This document shows, piece after piece, positions 1 to 10,687 of a stretch of DNA of 64,000 nt (positions are counted from its first letter, which is position 1; each line of letters opens with the position of its first letter). The position numbers and the translations under genes are program-made. The notes beneath the pieces were generated by a model. It made no database searches. It was not told the origin of the DNA and saw only the letters and a list, made by a program, of their open reading frames with translations. The stretch lies in the NCBI RefSeq assembly GCF_028502605.1, contig NC_079233.1, positions 1,860,001 through 1,924,000 of the forward strand. Direction: 5' to 3'. Origin of the DNA: Trichoderma breve. Lineage: Eukaryota > Ascomycota > Sordariomycetes > Hypocreales > Hypocreaceae.

Positions 1-282
1 GGAAATGATGTGTCGAGTGACAGACAGCGGAGTAGGCTTGGGACCTCCGGTTGTGCCCTCGCCAGCAAGTTGGATGCGGACCTTGACCATGTCGACTGGC
101 TGGATCACAGATGTGGCTACCATTCCGGCGATGCCTCCATTGATAAAAGGCAAGGCAGCCCGCATGACAGGAGTATGAATAATGTCAGAGGCCTTGGCGG
201 CCGTCTCACTTCTCTTGGCAGTATTCATGACGTCCGAGGTCCTTGATCGAGCGGACTCGATTGCTTGCTTGATGGAATTCAT
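1..282 (-). CDS. Mitochondrial 2-oxoglutarate/malate carrier-like protein (5' part only)
   Basis: This is the first 94 codons of a mitochondrial carrier family (SLC25) protein; the rest lies beyond the left edge. The start is the ATG at 280-282, and the frame runs open to base 1. After a polar N-terminus of about 40 residues comes the first transmembrane helix (PFINGGIAGMVATSVIQP) followed by the signature QPVDMVKVRIQ, which fits the carrier motif P-x-[DE]-x-x-[KR]. The wording of helix 1 and the signature is closest to the oxoglutarate/malate carrier branch, which exchanges 2-oxoglutarate for malate or other dicarboxylates across the inner membrane. A dicarboxylate or related carrier is possible because only one sixfold repeat is visible. 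There is no intron in the visible part. Confidence 0.8.
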   Translation of the reverse strand, partial: MNSIKQAIESARSRTSDVMNTAKRSETAAKASDIIHTPVMRAALPFINGGIAGMVATSVIQPVDMVKVRIQLAGEGTTGGPKPTPLSVTRHIIS

Positions 283-3200
283 TGTTACGATTGGGGAAGG
301 GTCGCCTTATAAGAACTGTTATCGGAATCTTATGTCTCAGGCGCACCGGGTAGAGCCTCGCTAACTGAGGACCCTGTCTGGTTGTTCAATGACTTTGGCA
401 TATTAGTCAAGCCCAAGCAATATTTACACAGCAATGATATGAGTGGTATAATGAGAGCACGGGGGTGTGTTCAGTGGAGCAGGAGAGGCATTTGGGTCTG
501 GCTTCGGGACTGTGATCCCGTCATCGGAAATTCTATCGACCTAAGCTCAACGGCAGGCCGACAGGAGCCGGCGCGATACCCGAGCAGTGAGGTCGGCCCA
601 ACTCAAAGCCATGAAAGGCGGTTGCCGATCGGAAAGTCTAGGGGCGCAGAACGGCTCCGATTTGGAGAGCGGGCTCACTTGGCTCCGCTCACCGTCCAAG
701 ATTGGGCGGGTGGATAGCCGCTAAGAAACAGGAAGGGGGATGGTCGGAAAAGGAAACGGCAGCTGTGCTCACTCACCAGATAACTCCGCGATCAAGCGCA
801 CGCTCAAGGTTGTTGAGCGAAGCTAGGTTGTATGTGTTGGGTCTCTTTGAATTCGATGCTCCCCGGAATGGGTTTGTGCACGCGAGGGCCGGGCCACTGG
901 TGGGGAAGACGGCGCAAAACGGAGGTAACGGCGATGGCAAAAGCGCTTGTAGGGGGCGCAGACGACCTGAATATGAACAGAGCTTATGTTGAGAAGCCTA
1001 GCCTTTGGTGGTTTGGCAATTCAACAATGTCCGAAACTCGGATGTGGAATGCGCCGAAGCAAGCGATTGATTGCGTATCGCAAAATTCAGGCGTGAGACG
1101 CGAGACGATTCAGATACAAGACAGGATGAGACCTTGCGTGCCCAACGCTTTTGCGCAGAGACGTTGAACGTTGAATTGATGGGGGAAATGGCAGACAAGA
1201 GAATCTGATCACTCGGAGGTGTTACGGAAAGCGTCAGAAGCAACGAGCAAGACAACCCGGCGAGTCGAGCATTTTAATACTGGGCGTCTTAGTGCACGCC
1301 ATGGCTGATCATGAGCCTGGCAACTGCTCTCGTCCACTGGCGACCCTCCACTATGTGGCGAGGAGTTGCTTGTCTGTCGCATTCACGGTGCGGAGGCGAG
1401 GCAACCTCGTTGGAGAGGCACCAAAGCTTCTAGGCTTTCGGTATGCCGGAAGTCCAATTGCGGGGGAGGAGATGATGTATCCCCTCCATGGCCAGCGCGT
1501 CTCGTCTACCAACCATCCAGCTGGCCTGCTGCTAGTCATGTCTGTGCCTTGCGTGGCGCTGGGCCGGCGGATGATGCTTGCTGATGCTTGGCTGATGGAA
1601 CATTAAGCAATGCCCTGTTGGCATCAGTCAGTTTGTTGCAGCAAACCAGATGCATCAGCGCCGTCGGCCCTTGTGATGGGGCTATGATGGCCGTGCCAGA
1701 GGCCGGTGAAACAACACGGTCGACAAGGTGAGTACTGTGTACAAGGCGGGTACACGAACTGCAAAACTGGTTTGGGCTCCATGCATCAAATCAGTGGTCC
1801 AGTGAGCTCCTTCCTGGAACGAACCCTTGCAGCTGGCTCTGCTGTAAGTACTGTGTCAATGTGATATTGCCGGAGATTTTGTTCATTTGCCGGGTATATT
1901 TGCAAGTATATGGAGACATTCGTAGTCATCTCTACTCTTACACGCTTTGCTTTGTTCCGACAAGCATCACTCAATGCTTATAAAAGCATCACCAACACAA
2001 TCCCCCTCGAGTCTCCCATCAAATCCCAGCTGCCCACTATTACAGCTACGGGCCTCTCAAATGGGCTCCGTAGCGCGTTGCCGAGTCCAACTAGAGCGAT
2101 TGAGATGCTCGATGTGAGTGCATCAGAGAATGCGGGGTTGCGCGCCAAACGTCCTGCTTTCAGCCAGACCAATATCATGGCACAGTCCATCCAGCCGAAG
2201 CGACGTCACTCGCGTTTTCGTCAGCCACCGCACATGCTCCCGGAGCATTTTCGTATTAGCCCGTGCTTGTAATTGCAATGATTGACAGATTGACAGGAGA
2301 TGCAGCTTGTGAATTCACATGCTTGAATCTATTGGCATCAAAGCGTTGCATCGTCGCCGGACCACAGCTGTCTCACATGTGCTTCATCAATGACGTCTCC
2401 ATGGCTTTTGCTGTCTTGTCTTGATTTTGACTCTATCCGACTGCCGGGCGGGCCAGATTCCCAAAACCCACCCGGATTATGGAGCAGAATCCCTGCCTGC
2501 GAGATGCTGGCCCGTGCTTCTTGCAGCAGCTTGACGGCGGCTGTGGAGTCTGGAATCCGGGCTGGTTAATGGCGGGTTTTGGAGTAGCCGAATCAAAATA
2601 GCAAGGCTCCATTTGCAAGTAAAGCCATCCAAAAACATGAGTATGCAGTATTACTTCATACTTACATCGTCCGCAGTTCTTGAGATCCGCCAGCAAATCT
2701 ATAGACAGCATAAGCAACAGAAAAGAAAACATCAAAAACAAGAAAAGCAAGAAAAGAGTAAGTGTTAAAAAAATGTATTTGTTATTACTAGACACCATCA
2801 AGAAAGGGGAAATCAAGAGACCCTCAGGCATACACACCCATCTAGCACTTGGTACCTGCGGGGAACTTTGCTGAGCGTCCTTCCTTTTTCCCGCGAGCTG
2901 CCCTCAACTTCCTCGGGATACGCTACCCAGGCAAATACGGTTTCTTTCCGATCAGATTATTCCATTCCGAATCATTCACTTGAGCTGATAAGTTCGTGCT
3001 TGCGCCTTGGCGGTAACAAATAGCCGTTGGGCGGGCCCCGGCCAAACTCTCAGCCGAGAATTTCCGACATCTGCCTTCTGTCTGAAGTGAAGTCATTGGC
3101 TGGGAGAGCCATTCGAAACTTAGATTTCACCATTGTTTGCGCGTTATCTTGTCTGTCTAATTGCATGCCGTTGATTGGTTGTCCCATCTCACTACTCCCG

Positions 3201-3561
3201 TGCTAAATACGCATCAATGGATCTCTAAGCTAACCACCAAGGGGGAGAGCTCCACGATGCTCCTGTCCACTCTCAAACGCCTCAGCCTTATATCGGACAC
3301 CGAGCACTGAATCTCGTTCTCCGCGTCGGTATTACATATTACACTCCTATTACACTCCTATTCAGGTCCACTTCGTATCTGAACGACCTGACTAAATAAT
3401 TACGAGTACGTGGGCAATGGATACATAATAAGATGCCAAATGCTCAGATGATGCTTAGTCACAGTTGGTGATGATTATTTCCGGCATCATGTTACCAATC
3501 AAGGAACGGCCAAAGAACTGACAATTTTTTACTCATTCAGTCATGTGCTCCTACATACACT
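283..3561. other. Long intergenic region without recognisable gene
   Basis: About 3.3 kb between the carrier and the dehydrogenase. The many short ORFs on both strands (for example 1910-2272 plus and 2433-2837 minus) are low-complexity or hydrophobic by composition and show no family motif. Visible details are an A-rich stretch at about 2695-2775 and a small direct repeat of ATTACACTCCT near 3337-3358. The right end holds the 3' flank of the dehydrogenase, and the left end holds the promoter of the carrier. A small secreted protein or a non-coding transcript could be hidden here, but nothing supports one. Confidence 0.5.
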
Positions 3562-4691
3562 CTAGTACAATGATGGGAACCTCAGAAGTCGACCTCCATC
3601 GATGACAATGACAAGCCCGTTGCAGTAAGCCCCTGACTTAGAAATCAAGTACAGAATAGTTCCCGCCATATCCTGATCATTTCCCATTCGCTGCATGGGT
3701 ATGAACTGCGCTGGCACTTTACCTGGAGTATCCGAGTTTTCGTTGAAGCGGTTAACAATGGGTGCGGCCATTTCGCTCGGGAACACTAAAGCCGCAATGT
3801 CAGTATCCGAGGTTATCTTTGGCCGATGGCGGAAATTGGCGTCACTTACATCCTGGAGCAATGCAGTTGGCCCTAGATGGTAAATGACTCGTCAATCATC
3901 TCATGCATGTAATAAGTTTGTGTGATGATAAGAAAACCACAGACAGACGCTGCTTACCGGATATTCCACCTCGGCAGGGCAGCTGAAAGGTGTTTGGCTA
4001 CATGTGTTGCAGCAGCTTTGGATTGGCCATATGCCCAGCCTCCTGGAGCTGCCTTGTTGAAACTGGCAATGGAGCTTGTGACAATGACCTGAGAGCTTTG
4101 CTCCAAGTTGCCCTTCTTGTTTCCTGCGTCGAGGAGTTTCAGGAAGGCTATGGCAGTGAACCAGACGGCACTGGCATTGACGGCAAAAGCATCTGTGTGC
4201 TCCTCGAAGCTAATGTCCCAATTTGAGTCTGCCCACTCCTCGAGTGTCGTATCTTCCTGAAGCTGGACGGACTGAGGCCCACCAACGCCTGAGTTGCAGA
4301 CCAAGACGTTCAGATAACCGGTGTCTTGCTTGATGAAATCGACGGCCGCCTGGAGACTCTCCTTGGATGTTACATCACACTTGACTGGCACAACGTTTGC
4401 ACCCAAAGAGGCTGCGGCAGCTTCCAGCACCTCGAGTCGTCGTCCGCCAATGTAGACCTTGTGAGCACCATTTCTCGCCAAAGCTCTCGCCATCATGAGA
4501 CCAATGCCTATTACCCAAGTCAAGTCAGAAATTACATTACGCCTTGACATGGGGGAAATGCTTCAAGTCCATCGATGAACCAATCATGCTATATACTCAC
4601 CAGTACCACCACCTGTTATGAAAGCCACGAGGCCATCAACGTTGAAGAGGTTGCCGGCCACAACAGCCTCATCAACATTCTGAGTTGCCAT
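3562..4691 (-). CDS. Short-chain dehydrogenase/reductase (SDR), four exons
   Basis: Classical SDR of 295 aa on exons 4691-4601, 4507-3958, 3872-3850 and 3785-3562. All introns are GT-AG and phases agree. The nucleotide-binding motif TGGGTGIG is at residues 26-33 and is split by intron 1. The NSG motif is near 102-104, the catalytic serine pair SS at 175-176, and the Tyr-x3-Lys pair at Y190 and K194 (YGQSK). The family segment ANCIAPGLFPSEM is rebuilt only when the 23-nt third exon is included. The closest subgroup by wording is fungal SDRs annotated as rhamnolipid-type 3-oxoacyl-ACP reductase or gluconate dehydrogenase. The substrate cannot be inferred. It shares a 395-bp divergent promoter region with the BUD22-like gene. 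Confidence 0.85.
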
Positions 4692-5086
4692 GGTGAATAA
4701 AGAGGATCCCTATTACTCGATTATCTCAACAACGTACACCTATAGGCTTGTGCCTTGCTTTAATAGATGCTGTACGTCTTCAGAATTTCCCTATTTGACC
4801 CCTCACCAAGGCTTGGTAATCGTAGTTGGCTTTATGTCCCCACCACAGATAGATTCCTGGAATCCATACCCAGTGTGTAAGTCCCAGGAGATGCCACACT
4901 GTGCCCGAGTGCTAGCATTACACCGAATTAGCCGTCAATTCTCGAGGGCCGACACAGTGCAGCCTCTGCAAATACACACACCCCCACTAGCAGTAGCTCG
5001 ACCAACTAGAGATTTTTCAGACAATTTCGATCAAAGATCTTATCTTAGCTTCAAACCGCCCAGAGCAAAGAAAAAATATTGCCAAC
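4692..5086. promoter_or_regulatory. Divergent promoter, SDR / BUD22-like
   Basis: This 395-bp interval lies between two oppositely oriented start codons, so both promoters must fall inside it or overlap the genes. No named element stands out. ORFs across it are not supported by composition. Confidence 0.5.
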
Positions 5087-6652
5087 ATGCCGAAACGAAA
5101 GCGCACCGTCGCAGATACCGTACAGAACAAATTAGAGAAATACCGAATCGATATCTTCCGAGCGCTGAGCTCTGCAAAGGTTCATGAGCGGAAGCGCTTC
5201 AGCAACAAGCTCCACGAGCCCGGTATCACAGTCGCGAAGAAGACGAGGCTAGAACGCGAATATGCAGCGTTGAAAGTGTGTCACTCTACAATATCAATTG
5301 CAATTTTCTTCATTAGAAGAAGTATTATCAGCTAACCTTGTTGTTTAAAGGCTCTTGACTTGCGGCAGACAGCGCGACACCACCTGCACTCAAATCTTCT
5401 CCGAATCAAGGCCGTCGAAACGTCGAAGGATACTCCAGAGGAGCTCCGCGCCGAAGTGCCGTGGCCTGCTCTCTCACCAGAAGAAATTTCAATTCGGAAC
5501 AATGTCATAAGCATACTTTGCAACGCAGGTCCCGTGCGACAAGCTCTGGACCGTGCAGTTGCCGACATTTGCGAAACCCTTGGCGTGGCCGTTCCTACCA
5601 AGTCGAAACGTGTTAGGAACAAGAGAAAAGACACAGAGGAACAGCCCGCGGATAGGGAAGAAGATGATGATGAAGATGACGAGGACGAGGATGACGAGGA
5701 GGATGTAAAACTTTCGGCCAAGTCCTCAAAGAAGCGAGAGGCCGTGGATGAGGAAGCTGCCGACGAATCTGAGTTTGAGGGCTTTAGTTCAGATGCTGAT
5801 GAGCCTCGGCCATCAATTGAAGAGCTTGAGGGATCGGATCAGGAGGATGCAGTATCAAAGTATGCTGATCTACTAGGTGGATCATCCGACGAGGACGAAG
5901 AGGAATTTGATGAGGAGTTACTGGCGAAATACAGAGGCACGGAAAAGGTCAACCTGGACGACATTTCGATATCTGGATCAGGCTCTGAGGACGAGGGTGA
6001 CGATGAAGAAGACGAAGAATTAGAATCCATAACTGGCTCACGGTCACCATCACCACTACCAACCAAAAAGTCAAAGAAATCAGCCGACAATGATGACAGT
6101 CAGAAGCCGGTAGTCGAGAAGGCTAAAAAGACTAGAGAGGAGAAGAAGGAAGAGAGGAAGAAGCAGGCTGCCAAGGCCGCGGCGAAAACAGCTCGATCGG
6201 GAGATTCCACCTTTCTTCCCACCCTCATGGGAGGCTACATTTCTGGATCCGAGTCAGCGTCCGATATCGAGGCCCCGCCCAAGAAGCGTCGTGGCCAGCG
6301 AGCCCGCCAGGCCATCTGGGAGAAGAAGTATGGAGCCAATGCAAAGCATCTCCAAAAGGCAGCCACCAAGGGCGGTAGAGATGCTGGCTGGGACATGAAG
6401 CGTGGTGCTGTAGGCCCAGAGGACCAGGGCCGGGGCAAGCCGTGGAAGAGGGGCGGCCGACCAGTAGGGGGCGATTCTAGAGGCTATTCACAGGGCCGAG
6501 GCGGGATTGCTCAAGAACAGAATAAACCGCCGCCAAAGCCGACGAAGAAGGACAACGAAGGACCGCTGCATCCTAGTTGGGAGGCACGGAAGAAGGCGAA
6601 GGAGGCTCAGAAGAGTGTTGCATTTACTGGCCAAAAGGTTGTGTTTGATTAG
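5087..6652 (+). CDS. BUD22/SRFBP1-like ribosome biogenesis protein
   Basis: Predicted 496 aa on exons 5087-5275 and 5351-6652 (donor GTGTGT, acceptor TTTAAAG). The N-terminus is basic and helical (KRKRTVADTVQNKLEKYR... ERKRFSNKLHEP), and exon 2 continues with LRQTARHHLHSNLLRIK, the conserved start of the BUD22 family. A long middle section is alternately acidic (DE runs) and lysine-rich, typical of nucleolar proteins. The extreme C-terminus GQKVVFD matches the short conserved end of the family. In yeast, Bud22 acts in the nucleolus in 18S rRNA maturation and small-subunit assembly; the role here is inferred from that. The start at 5087 follows an A-rich leader and precedes the conserved block directly. 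Confidence 0.85.
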
Positions 6653-7080
6653 CGTAGAGACTGTGATGGCTGGCATTTCTTGGCCCTGTCTTCGCCGCAT
6701 TGCATTCGAGAGTATATATCCAGTTAATGAGACAGAGTTATCAAAGTCACCCAGACAATTACATCACGATGAAACTTTTACAACTGTGGATACAATTTTT
6801 GACGGCCAAAAGTCTCGTAGTAGTATGGTTATTGTAATGAGAACCATGCGTGGATTACTTATGATATAAATAGTAGTAAGATATATCGAGCTACGGCGAT
6901 TAACATTCAGACAAATAATTCGTACATGAGTGTCATCACTAGGCAGCAACAGCGGAGCTAACCCACAGCAGCTGTTATAAAGGTGAAGCAAAACTCCGTC
7001 GGCGGCGTTATTCCATTCCCATCTTCCATACCATTACCATTTCCTTTCCCAATTGAAGATTGAAGAACCGCTCTGCGGCC
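6653..7080. other. Intergenic, BUD22-like to HET gene
   Basis: About 430 bp holding the 3' flank of the upstream gene and the promoter of the HET gene. I see nothing else in it. Confidence 0.4.
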
Positions 7081-9450
7081 ATGGCGGGAGTTCCCTATTT
7101 CATCGGCGTAGGAGTGCACGAGCAATTCCAAAGAACTCGGGAATCCGCAAAACCATCCGGTGAAAAGAAATCTCCTGGCGAAGAAGAATTCTTCTATGAC
7201 TTCTCTGCTGTCACAGAATCCCATCTGAGCGATGTTCAGGTGCTGTGCCAGCATTGCAGAGTGCTGCAACTCAAAAATTTACGTCTGAAAAAGGAAAAAG
7301 TCTCGTATGACGATAAGAAGCCGTTAGAATTGAGGGCGGACGTCCCGAATTATGAGGAAGACCTCGAATATCGTCGAAAAGATGTAGTTCCGCTGCTTCC
7401 CAACCTGGCCGAGTCTGCAGACTCTGGTTGCCAGTTTTGTACCTTGCTTCGGAATGCCATGATCTGGCACTTTCGGAAATACCCATTGGCGCGTCTTCCT
7501 GACGATACAGTCGAGATTACAAAGATTCGAAATTATTGGAACTTTGGTCTAACAGCATTTACTGTACACAGCACTGCGTTTGTTAGACCTAAGCACAGAT
7601 GGGGCTATCTTACATTCAGGGCCAGTATTAACCCAAGAGGTATGAAGCATTATGAAAGCCGCTTTCTAGATGGAAATAAGGAAATAATCTACTGACATTA
7701 TGGCGTTCTCTTAGATCCATGTGCTATCCCCTTTTACCCGTTCTCAGACTTTATACCAGATAGTATAATATCACCCGCCGGCATTCTCACCTTGAAAAAA
7801 TGGGTGTTTGGTAGCAGCAAGGAGAAAGATGCTCTCAAGGCACTTTATCGCCCTACAAGGCTGATTCATGTTACTGGTAAAAGAGAGTCGAGTCTGATTC
7901 GCCTTGTGGAAAGCAATACACATGCCGACATGGCTGAGGAACCACAGCCGTATTTGGCTCTGAGCTACTGTTGGGGAGGGAAACCCCCGTCTCTCACAAC
8001 CACAAAAAGCAACTACTCTCATTTGAAAACATCCATTTCTTACAATGCCCTGCCGAAAACGTATCAAGACACTGTCCGCATTGCGCGAGCGTTGGGCGTC
8101 AAGTACGTCTGGATTGACGCACTCTGCATCATACAAGATGACGTGGAAGACTGGGAGAGGGAATCGCAGGTGATGGCAGAAATTTTTCGAAACTCCCTCG
8201 TCACGCTCATACCGCTCCGTACAACGTCAAGCGACGAAGGTTTCCTTGAACGAAACCCAAGTGTCAAGATCCCCTACCACTCCGTAGAATGGAATATCCA
8301 CGGTTCATTCTTTCTTCGTCATATACCCTTCTCTTACGAAATCGCCGAGTCTGCGTTACGTGGTGCACCTAGCTGGTCAGACAGACCCCTCTCTCTTGAG
8401 ATTCAAGCCTCAGCTTGGCACACTCGTGGCTGGGCGTTTCAAGAAGACATGTTTGCGATGAGGAAGCTGTATATCGGCCAGCTCATGATGCATTGGGATT
8501 CTCTCAAGCCGATTGACATTATAAGAACAGAGGATACCATCATCGATGACAAGCTAGACCGCATTGGTGAGGCTGAGTTGTCCATCATTCATACATCTAC
8601 ACCATGGAGAGGCGAAGGCGACTATCAGGGCTGGTACAATCCAATGCTTGAATACAGCAACAAGAAGCTCACGTATCAGACCGACAGACTGCCGGCAGTG
8701 TCATCGTACGCCAAGCTCATCGCTAGTAAGAGCGGAGATGTATATTTGGCCGGCTTATGGAAAAAGAATCTTCATCGAGGTCTCCTTTGGAAGATAAACC
8801 GGCGTTTGCGCTGGACCTTTCGTCAGCTGAAGGGATGGCTCAAGCACCCGCCTCAATACATTGCGCCGTCTTGGTCTTGGGCGAGGATTCGTAGTAGCAT
8901 AAGATGGGACAACACTGATTACATGAAACGCGAGTGTAAGGTCCTTGAGGCTAAGACGAAGCCTCATGGAGGAGACATATATGGACGAGTGTCTGGTGGA
9001 CGCCTTTTACTCCGCGGGAAGGTCTGTGGCATTCCTGGGGGGAAACTCCAAAAGCTGCCTCTCGAATCGCCCTTTTATGGCGAGCAATGCGAGTGGCTGG
9101 CTATAGAAGATGAGCAGTACGTCGCGCAGTGCGCCCTTGACTGGAGAGAGACAAACGAAGATGGGCTGCAGCTCTCTGAGGCGAGCGGGGAGTACATCCA
9201 GAAACTTGTCATGTTCCTCGTTTCCAGCGGGCATACGGAATCAGCGAGTGTCTATTCCAGAAGACCGCATGAATGGGAAGGCAAGGAGGGGGATCCGCCG
9301 TTGGAAGTCATGCACGGCCTCCTGTTGTATCCTACGGGGAAGAAGGAGGATGAATATTGGCGTGTTGGGTTGTTTCACTCACTGACGGATGAGAAGGGTG
9401 GCAGGCAATATTTTGCCAATTGTGAAAAGAAGACTGTGAGAATCATTTAG
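7081..9450 (+). CDS. HET-domain (heterokaryon incompatibility) protein
   Basis: Predicted 764 aa on exons 7081-7639 and 7715-9450 (donor GTATGA, acceptor TTCTCTTAG). The ATG at 7081 has a strong context (GCCATGGCG). An N-terminal region holds a Cys pair (LCQHC) and a second Cys motif (CQFCTLLRNA), as often seen in front of HET domains. The HET core lies at about residues 266-355, with LALSYCWGG, LPKTYQDTV, YVWIDALCIIQDD and a following EIFRNS. A second conserved block, WHTRGWAFQEDM, is near 450. Such proteins trigger programmed cell death when incompatible nuclei meet, although most family members have no tested function. The C-terminal half is specific to the gene, and no NACHT or repeat domain is visible. 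Confidence 0.93.
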
Positions 9451-10684
9451 TTGTCGGTCGTACAATCGTATCTGATGATCTCAGATCAGGTATTGTTGCA
9501 GACTGCAGTATAACTCCAACACTACAGTAGAACGCTAGAACATGCATGCATGAGCGCCAATTCGATTCGTATTCTAGAGTGAATTCAGCGCCATTGGCAC
9601 GAGTCATTGCAGCATTGCAGCACAATCTGTTGAGCCCTGCATGCATAACGCATGTCTGTATGCGCGTATGTGCTGCAGGTAAATTTTGTCTCGCAGCAAG
9701 GATTCATTCCGCCTGGCGCTTGTCTCGGGTAGCTAGAAACAAAAAGGTTCGTAAACATTTTCCTGTTTATCGCACTCAGACTCGTTTGCCCCTGAATGAT
9801 ATAATATGCCCTCGAATTGAGATCATGGCTGGATAATGCTGCTTACCTACGCATTCTCGGCATGTCATGCGTGTGCAGCATGAAGTCATTGTCGTTGTCA
9901 GTATCAGTATCAGCAAGGCTTTCCGATGGGTTGGATCAGTTTGATCAGCTCCTCTCCTATGACTTAAGCAATGATTCAAACCATCGTCAACGTTTCAGGT
10001 CAGGACTAAAAGCTCCGGCAGCGATCGGCGGCAAGTGCTCTCGCTAGCGACTGCTGTTGGGTCAGCGGGCAACTGCACAGCAAGCTCCTTCCTCAGATCT
10101 TTTTGGCGCGATCACCACTTCATATCCATCATGTGGGCCACCAAAATAGAGTCTTATCGTCATCTTCAATTTCCCACCTCCTATATGCAGCTACTGTACG
10201 ATACAATACGATACGCGAATTACCTACTATACCCAGTTCATCGATATGTTCTGATTCTATTTCATCCTTATTGTTCGGCTTCCCTGCTTCTAGTTTATCT
10301 CTTTGTTTGATTGGCTATGACTCAAACATGGTTGCGCACCAACCGTCCTCTCCCTAATTTCATAACCTTGGAAGTGATCAACAAGTGCCATCATTTCCAA
10401 CACAAAGAGCCTCATCAGTGCATAGCACCCCACTACGCTTATTCGCTGGAACGGGAACGGGTCATCCCTCGACACCCACAGATCGGCTCAACCGACTTTG
10501 TCGTTCTGACAAGCTTCGCCTACCAAAGATGGCGTCCGCGATTGAAGACGTCATGCACCACTCATTCGCTGATCCCGCCGAGACGGGGCGTCACGAGCTA
10601 GGCTCCTCTCCAATAGCAGCCTACCTCGACTACCCCAGCTCTGTGCAATCTCACGATCGCGATTAGGGCACATGCGACAGTGAG
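9451..10684. other. Intergenic leader region with open segment in the next gene's frame
   Basis: 9451-10357 shows no gene. From 10358 to 10663 the frame of the following gene is open and ends in a TAG at 10664-10666. It contains an ATG at 10530 in good context (AAAGATGGCG) that begins MASAIEDVMHHSFADP. This could be a spliced upstream exon, an upstream ORF, or chance. Confidence 0.4.
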
Positions 10685-10687
10685 GCT

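Noticed and set aside
2433..2837. 134-aa minus-strand ORF with a Leu/Phe-rich segment
   Set aside because: The hydrophobic run is the reverse reading of an A/G-rich tract; no start, splice or family support.
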